From the NCBI GenBank assembly GCA_030148725.1, contig JASBSU010000033.1, positions 1 through 64,000 of the forward strand: a stretch of DNA of 64,000 bases. The letters are read 5' to 3'. The position numbers and the translations under genes were made by a program. The DNA comes from Hyphomicrobium sp. Its GTDB lineage: Bacteria; Pseudomonadota; Alphaproteobacteria; Rhizobiales; Hyphomicrobiaceae. Below are positions 60,968 through 64,000 of the stretch, piece after piece. The number at the start of each line of letters is the position of its first letter. Positions within the stretch are counted from its first letter, which is position 1. The notes below the pieces were generated by a model that was given only the letters and a program-made list of their open reading frames with translations, searched no databases and had not been told where the DNA came from.

Positions 60968-61420
60968 ATGAGCGTCGAGAGTGCTGTCACAATCCGGCTG
61001 CTCGAGCCATCGGATCGCGAAGCCTGGGACGCGCTGTTTCGCGGCTATATCAATTTCTATGAAGCAAAGGTCCCCGACGACGTCATCGAGCTGACGTGGA
61101 AGCGACTCATCGGGCTTGAGGACGGTTTCCTCGGTCTCGTTGCCGTCGACGAGCACGACCGGCCGATCGGACTGGCGCACGTCGTCTTCCACCCCTCGAC
61201 ATGGTCGCCGACCACCTATGCGTATCTTGAGGATCTCTACGTTGATCGCAACGCGCGCCGCCACGGCGTCGGCCGCGCGCTGATCAAGGCCGTGTACGAG
61301 GAAGCCGACAAGCGCGGCGCGACGCGGACCTATTGGGCGACGAAGCAGGACAATAGCCACGCGCGACGCCTCTACGACCGCGTTGGTGTGTTGACCCCGT
61401 TCGTCCAGTACCGGCGCTAG
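60968..61420 (+). CDS. GNAT-family N-acetyltransferase
   Basis: A 150-residue single GNAT domain: ITIRLLEPSDREAWDALFRG-like start, LAHVVFHPSTWSPT, YLEDLYVDRNARRHGVGRAL near residue 82 (acetyl-CoA pyrophosphate loop R-x-x-G-V-G-R), and YWATKQDNSHARRLYDRVG near 120. The substrate is unknown. It starts 7 bp after mgtE and is probably co-transcribed. Confidence 0.9.
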   Translation: MSVESAVTIRLLEPSDREAWDALFRGYINFYEAKVPDDVIELTWKRLIGLEDGFLGLVAVDEHDRPIGLAHVVFHPSTWSPTTYAYLEDLYVDRNARRHGVGRALIKAVYEEADKRGATRTYWATKQDNSHARRLYDRVGVLTPFVQYRR

Positions 61421-61562
61421 CCGGACGGCACGGAGCCTCGACCGGGTCCGCTACCTCGTCCGACATTCTGTGGAAAATCAACAGCGCATGCTTGCGCCGT
61501 CCCCAGGGGCCGCCCCGATACAAGGATGGTCCAACAGCGGAGACGACACAGCGGAGACGACC

Positions 61563-62591
61563 ATGACACGTGCCCAACGTCCCCTCACCGCATCCGAGGC
61601 CGCCGAGCGACTGGGCGTTTCGACCAAAGCGCTCCGCATCTACGAGCAGCGCGGCCTCATTGCACCCGATCGCACGCAGTCGGGCTGGCGGACCTATCAG
61701 CCCGACGACCTTGCGAGAGCCGCCCAGATCGTCGCGCTGCGCGCGCTCGGGTTGAGCCTCGGGGATGTCGCCCGCGTGCTTGGCGGTGACGTGTCGTGCC
61801 TGAGGGCAGCGCTGACAGAGCAGGAGGCCCGTCTCCACGGCGAGGTCCAGGACTTGCAGGCGGCGATCGCGAAGATCCGCGCATTGCGGGCTGATCTGGA
61901 GCAGGGCGGCGCGGGCATCGCTAGCGAGCTTCTGCGTCTCATCGACAAGCCGGCCCCGCCGCTGATCTCTTTCGAGCTGCCTTGGCCATGGGGTGGCGAG
62001 CGTTTCGAACTGCTTCACGCCACGCGGCTGACATACATCACCGGCCCGCTCGGCAGCGGCAAGACGCGATTTGCGATGAAGCTGGCGGACGTGCTGCCGA
62101 ACGCGAGATTCATCGCGCTCGACCGAAAGATCGACGATGCAACCTTTGCGATGTCGCCGCGCACGCAGGCGAACGCCGAATTTGCACTCGAATGGCTGGC
62201 TTCCGAAGGCGCGGCAATCACCGATCCGCTGCGCGCGCTCATCATCGCGCTGGAAGACGAGCGGCCGTCGGCCTTCGTCGTCGATCTCGTCGAGCAGGGT
62301 CTGTGTGAAGCCTCGCAGCTCGCACTGATCGCCTATCTGCGCCGGCAGAGCAGAGATGTCAGGCCGATTTTCATGCTGACCCGCTCGTCTGCCATTCTCG
62401 ATCTCGAATGCGCGCGGCCTGACGAGGCAATCATCTACTGCCCCGCGAACCACAGCCCGCCGATAGCAGTTGAGCCGCGCCGCAGCGCACCCGGCTATGA
62501 GGCCGTGGAGATGTGCCTGGCCTCGCCTGCAGTGCGCGCGCGAACGGCGGGTGTCATCGCTGTCCGCATGAGCGCTCAAGCGGCCATGTGA
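61563..62591 (+). CDS. MerR-family regulator fused to a P-loop domain
   Basis: A 342-residue protein. Residues about 8-75 are a MerR DNA-binding domain (TASEAAERLGVSTKALRIYE, GLIAPDRTQSGWRTY), followed by a coiled dimer helix (about 85-125). From about 145 on there is an ATPase-like domain with Walker A ITGPLGSGKTRFAMKLAD near 158, a Walker-B-like string PSAFVVDLVEQG near 238 and sensor-like FMLTRSSAILDLE near 270. This is unlike ordinary MerR proteins, which end in small ligand domains. The start at 61563 follows GGAGACG. Confidence 0.8.
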   Translation: MTRAQRPLTASEAAERLGVSTKALRIYEQRGLIAPDRTQSGWRTYQPDDLARAAQIVALRALGLSLGDVARVLGGDVSCLRAALTEQEARLHGEVQDLQAAIAKIRALRADLEQGGAGIASELLRLIDKPAPPLISFELPWPWGGERFELLHATRLTYITGPLGSGKTRFAMKLADVLPNARFIALDRKIDDATFAMSPRTQANAEFALEWLASEGAAITDPLRALIIALEDERPSAFVVDLVEQGLCEASQLALIAYLRRQSRDVRPIFMLTRSSAILDLECARPDEAIIYCPANHSPPIAVEPRRSAPGYEAVEMCLASPAVRARTAGVIAVRMSAQAAM

Positions 62592-62598
62592 CAGCCCT

Positions 62599-62952
62599 TC
62601 ACGCCTTCCTGACGAACTCCGACTTGAGGCTCATCTGCCCGATGCCGTCGATCTTGCAATCGATGTCGTGGTCGCTGTCGACGAGGCGGATGTTTTTCAC
62701 CTTCGTCCCCATCTTGATGGCCTTGGACGATCCCTTCAGCTTCAGATCCTTGATGACGGTCACCGTGTCGCCATCCTGAAGAACGTTGCCGGAAGCGTCC
62801 CGGTAAACCTTTCCGCCGGCGTCGTCCGCAATGATGGCATCGGCGCCTTCGCCCGGCTGCCACTCGTGCGCGCACTCCGGGCAGACATAGAGATTGCGGT
62901 CTTCGTAGGTGTATTCGCACCGGCATTTCGGGCACGGCGGCAGAGTGCTCAT
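62599..62952 (-). CDS. PhnA-family zinc-ribbon protein
   Basis: A 117-residue protein. A zinc ribbon ([21 protein letters not shown] near residue 7) is followed by a PhnA-type beta-barrel ([39 protein letters not shown]). The name comes from E. coli phn genes; the family is broad and its role in phosphonate use is doubtful, with no phosphonate genes nearby. ATG 62952 starts at the ribbon. It is convergent with the MerR-fusion gene. Confidence 0.88.
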   Translation of the reverse strand: MSTLPPCPKCRCEYTYEDRNLYVCPECAHEWQPGEGADAIIADDAGGKVYRDASGNVLQDGDTVTVIKDLKLKGSSKAIKMGTKVKNIRLVDSDHDIDCKIDGIGQMSLKSEFVRKA

Positions 62953-63088
62953 GGGCGGTCCTTGCGGGTCTGGATGGCACGCGCCGAAAAGGCACGCGCG
63001 AGCTTGGGAGGGTCCCGCGTCCCATAGCATGCTGCGCCATATCGGCAGCATGCGTTTCGTCACATTGGCGATAAGGCCCTGAGCCGGA

Positions 63089-64000
63089 TCAGCTCGACGG
63101 CGCGTCGAGGCGGCGGGTCAGGTTCTCGAACTCCTGCCGCAGCTCTTCGTTCTTGAAGATCTGGTCGAACGTCGGCGCCTCGAGCTTTTGGATGGCCTCG
63201 AACGACGCCGCGCTGTCGCGCATCAGGTTCTTGAGCTGAAAGCTCGCTTCGACAGTTTCATAGGTATTGTCCGCGATGCGCAGGTCATGCACGGCGCGGG
63301 TGCGCGCCTTCGCAATCTGTTCGCGCTGCTGCTGCAGATAGCGGCGATACCCCTTCGCAGCTTCGGCGGCGACCTTCTGTGCGTCCCGGTTGGCTTCGAG
63401 CGCGCGCTTCTGGTCCGGCCGGTTCTCGGCCTGCAGAAGCTTCGCCGTCTTTCCCTGCGCCGACTGGATATCCTTCAAGATCGCATCCAGCTTCGGCATG
63501 TAGTTGGTGTCGATCTTCTCGATCGCCGTACCCTGCGCATGGACGAGCATCGCGAACAGCGCCGCATGCATGGCGAAATACTTCCGCGCCGCGTTCATGT
63601 TGTCGCCGGCCGCCGTGAGCAGCTTGCCGAGCTGCGTATCGATGATCTTGGCAGCATTGAACACGGCGACGAGACGTACGAGGTCGCCCGACAGCACGCT
63701 GTCGAGCAGCAGGTCGACTTGATCGGGCGTCAACTCGACGCCCGTTTTGGAGAGTGCCGTCGCGATCTCGGTCTTGGTTTTCGCGATCTCGTCTTTGTTC
63801 TTCTGGATGCGCGTTTCGGCATCCTTGATGTTGGAATCGAGGCTGGCGACCGTGTCGGTCAGCAGACCGGGCAGCATTGCGTCCTTGGGCGCCGTGATCT
63901 GCTTTTCCTTCATCGAGGCGATCTGGCCTTCGATGTCGCGAATGTTCTGCCGCAGCCCCTCGACCTTCTTCTGCATCTCGACGATCGGCACGTCGCTCAC
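63089..64000 (-). CDS. Coiled-coil protein of unknown function (5' end outside window)
   Basis: A 303-residue fragment open to the window edge, so the N-terminus is missing or the GTG at 64000 is the start. Heptad-like helices fill about 5-90 ([20 protein letters not shown]) and 170-260 ([20 protein letters not shown]), with a short hydrophobic region near 140 ([17 protein letters not shown]). No enzyme motif is seen. It may be a scaffold or tail-less membrane-associated protein; no family was recognised. Confidence 0.75.
   Translation of the reverse strand: MSDVPIVEMQKKVEGLRQNIRDIEGQIASMKEKQITAPKDAMLPGLLTDTVASLDSNIKDAETRIQKNKDEIAKTKTEIATALSKTGVELTPDQVDLLLDSVLSGDLVRLVAVFNAAKIIDTQLGKLLTAAGDNMNAARKYFAMHAALFAMLVHAQGTAIEKIDTNYMPKLDAILKDIQSAQGKTAKLLQAENRPDQKRALEANRDAQKVAAEAAKGYRRYLQQQREQIAKARTRAVHDLRIADNTYETVEASFQLKNLMRDSAASFEAIQKLEAPTFDQIFKNEELRQEFENLTRRLDAPSS

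Noticed and set aside
61536-61562. Near-tandem copies of CAGCGGAGACGAC just before the MerR-fusion start
   Set aside because: Only two copies and they supply the ribosome binding site; too short to call a regulatory repeat.

Overview
The window is chromosomal DNA from a GC-rich alphaproteobacterium, most likely of the order Hyphomicrobiales and probably a Hyphomicrobium-like methylotroph. The reasons are the strong G/C third-position bias, GatCAB, BtaA/BtaB betaine-lipid genes, bactofilin, CHASE2 adenylate cyclase, ArsR/SRPBCC pairs, and above all a methylated-amine oxidation cluster. No phage, insertion sequence, CRISPR array, plasmid origin or rRNA operon was seen. The organism assignment is inference from gene content.

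Layout. 1-2.9 kb: the 3' end of an acyl-CoA dehydrogenase, a PcfJ-domain protein and RuvX. 3.0-10.0 kb: a membrane-anchored spermidine-synthase-like protein, then gatC-gatA-chorismate mutase-membrane protein-bactofilin-gatB, with the GatCAB subunits split by three unrelated genes. 10.0-14.5 kb: a DUF938 methyltransferase, an ArsR/SRPBCC pair with two palindromic operators, threonine dehydratase and an alpha/beta hydrolase. 14.6-21 kb: CHASE2 adenylate cyclase, cytochrome b561, YceI and a GGDEF-EAL protein. 21-30.3 kb: a Ca2+/H+ antiporter, two methyltransferases, a 54-residue basic protein with its own terminator, btaA-btaB, a DedA-family protein with an internal duplication, quinone oxidoreductase and small secreted proteins. 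30.4-34.7 kb: tRNA-Ser(GCU), a class V aminotransferase, PPK2 and a CorA-like protein.

34.9-47.9 kb is the most distinctive region. A plus-strand gene set encodes an APC permease, a DmmA-family subunit, a ferredoxin-type reductase, a heme-dependent N-demethylase fused in frame to a GcvT-like domain, trimethylamine monooxygenase (Tmm) and TMAO demethylase (Tdm). Together these would take trimethylamine through TMAO and dimethylamine to monomethylamine, with formaldehyde passed to tetrahydrofolate by the GcvT domains. Next to it lie a GntR regulator, a helical protein of unknown function and a ligand-binding protein without a clear export signal. The divergent control region holds two oppositely oriented arrays of TGGTT motifs, each repeating every 10 bp.

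47.9-64 kb: ArsC, a truncated hemoglobin, nitronate monooxygenase and cyclopropane-fatty-acid synthase. Then come a BON/OmpA protein, an overlapping 32-residue membrane peptide and a membrane protein with three helix-hairpin-helix-like repeats, followed by an APH-P-loop kinase fusion, two tandem polysaccharide deacetylases, MgtE, a GNAT acetyltransferase, a MerR/P-loop fusion, a PhnA-like protein and a coiled-coil protein cut by the window end.
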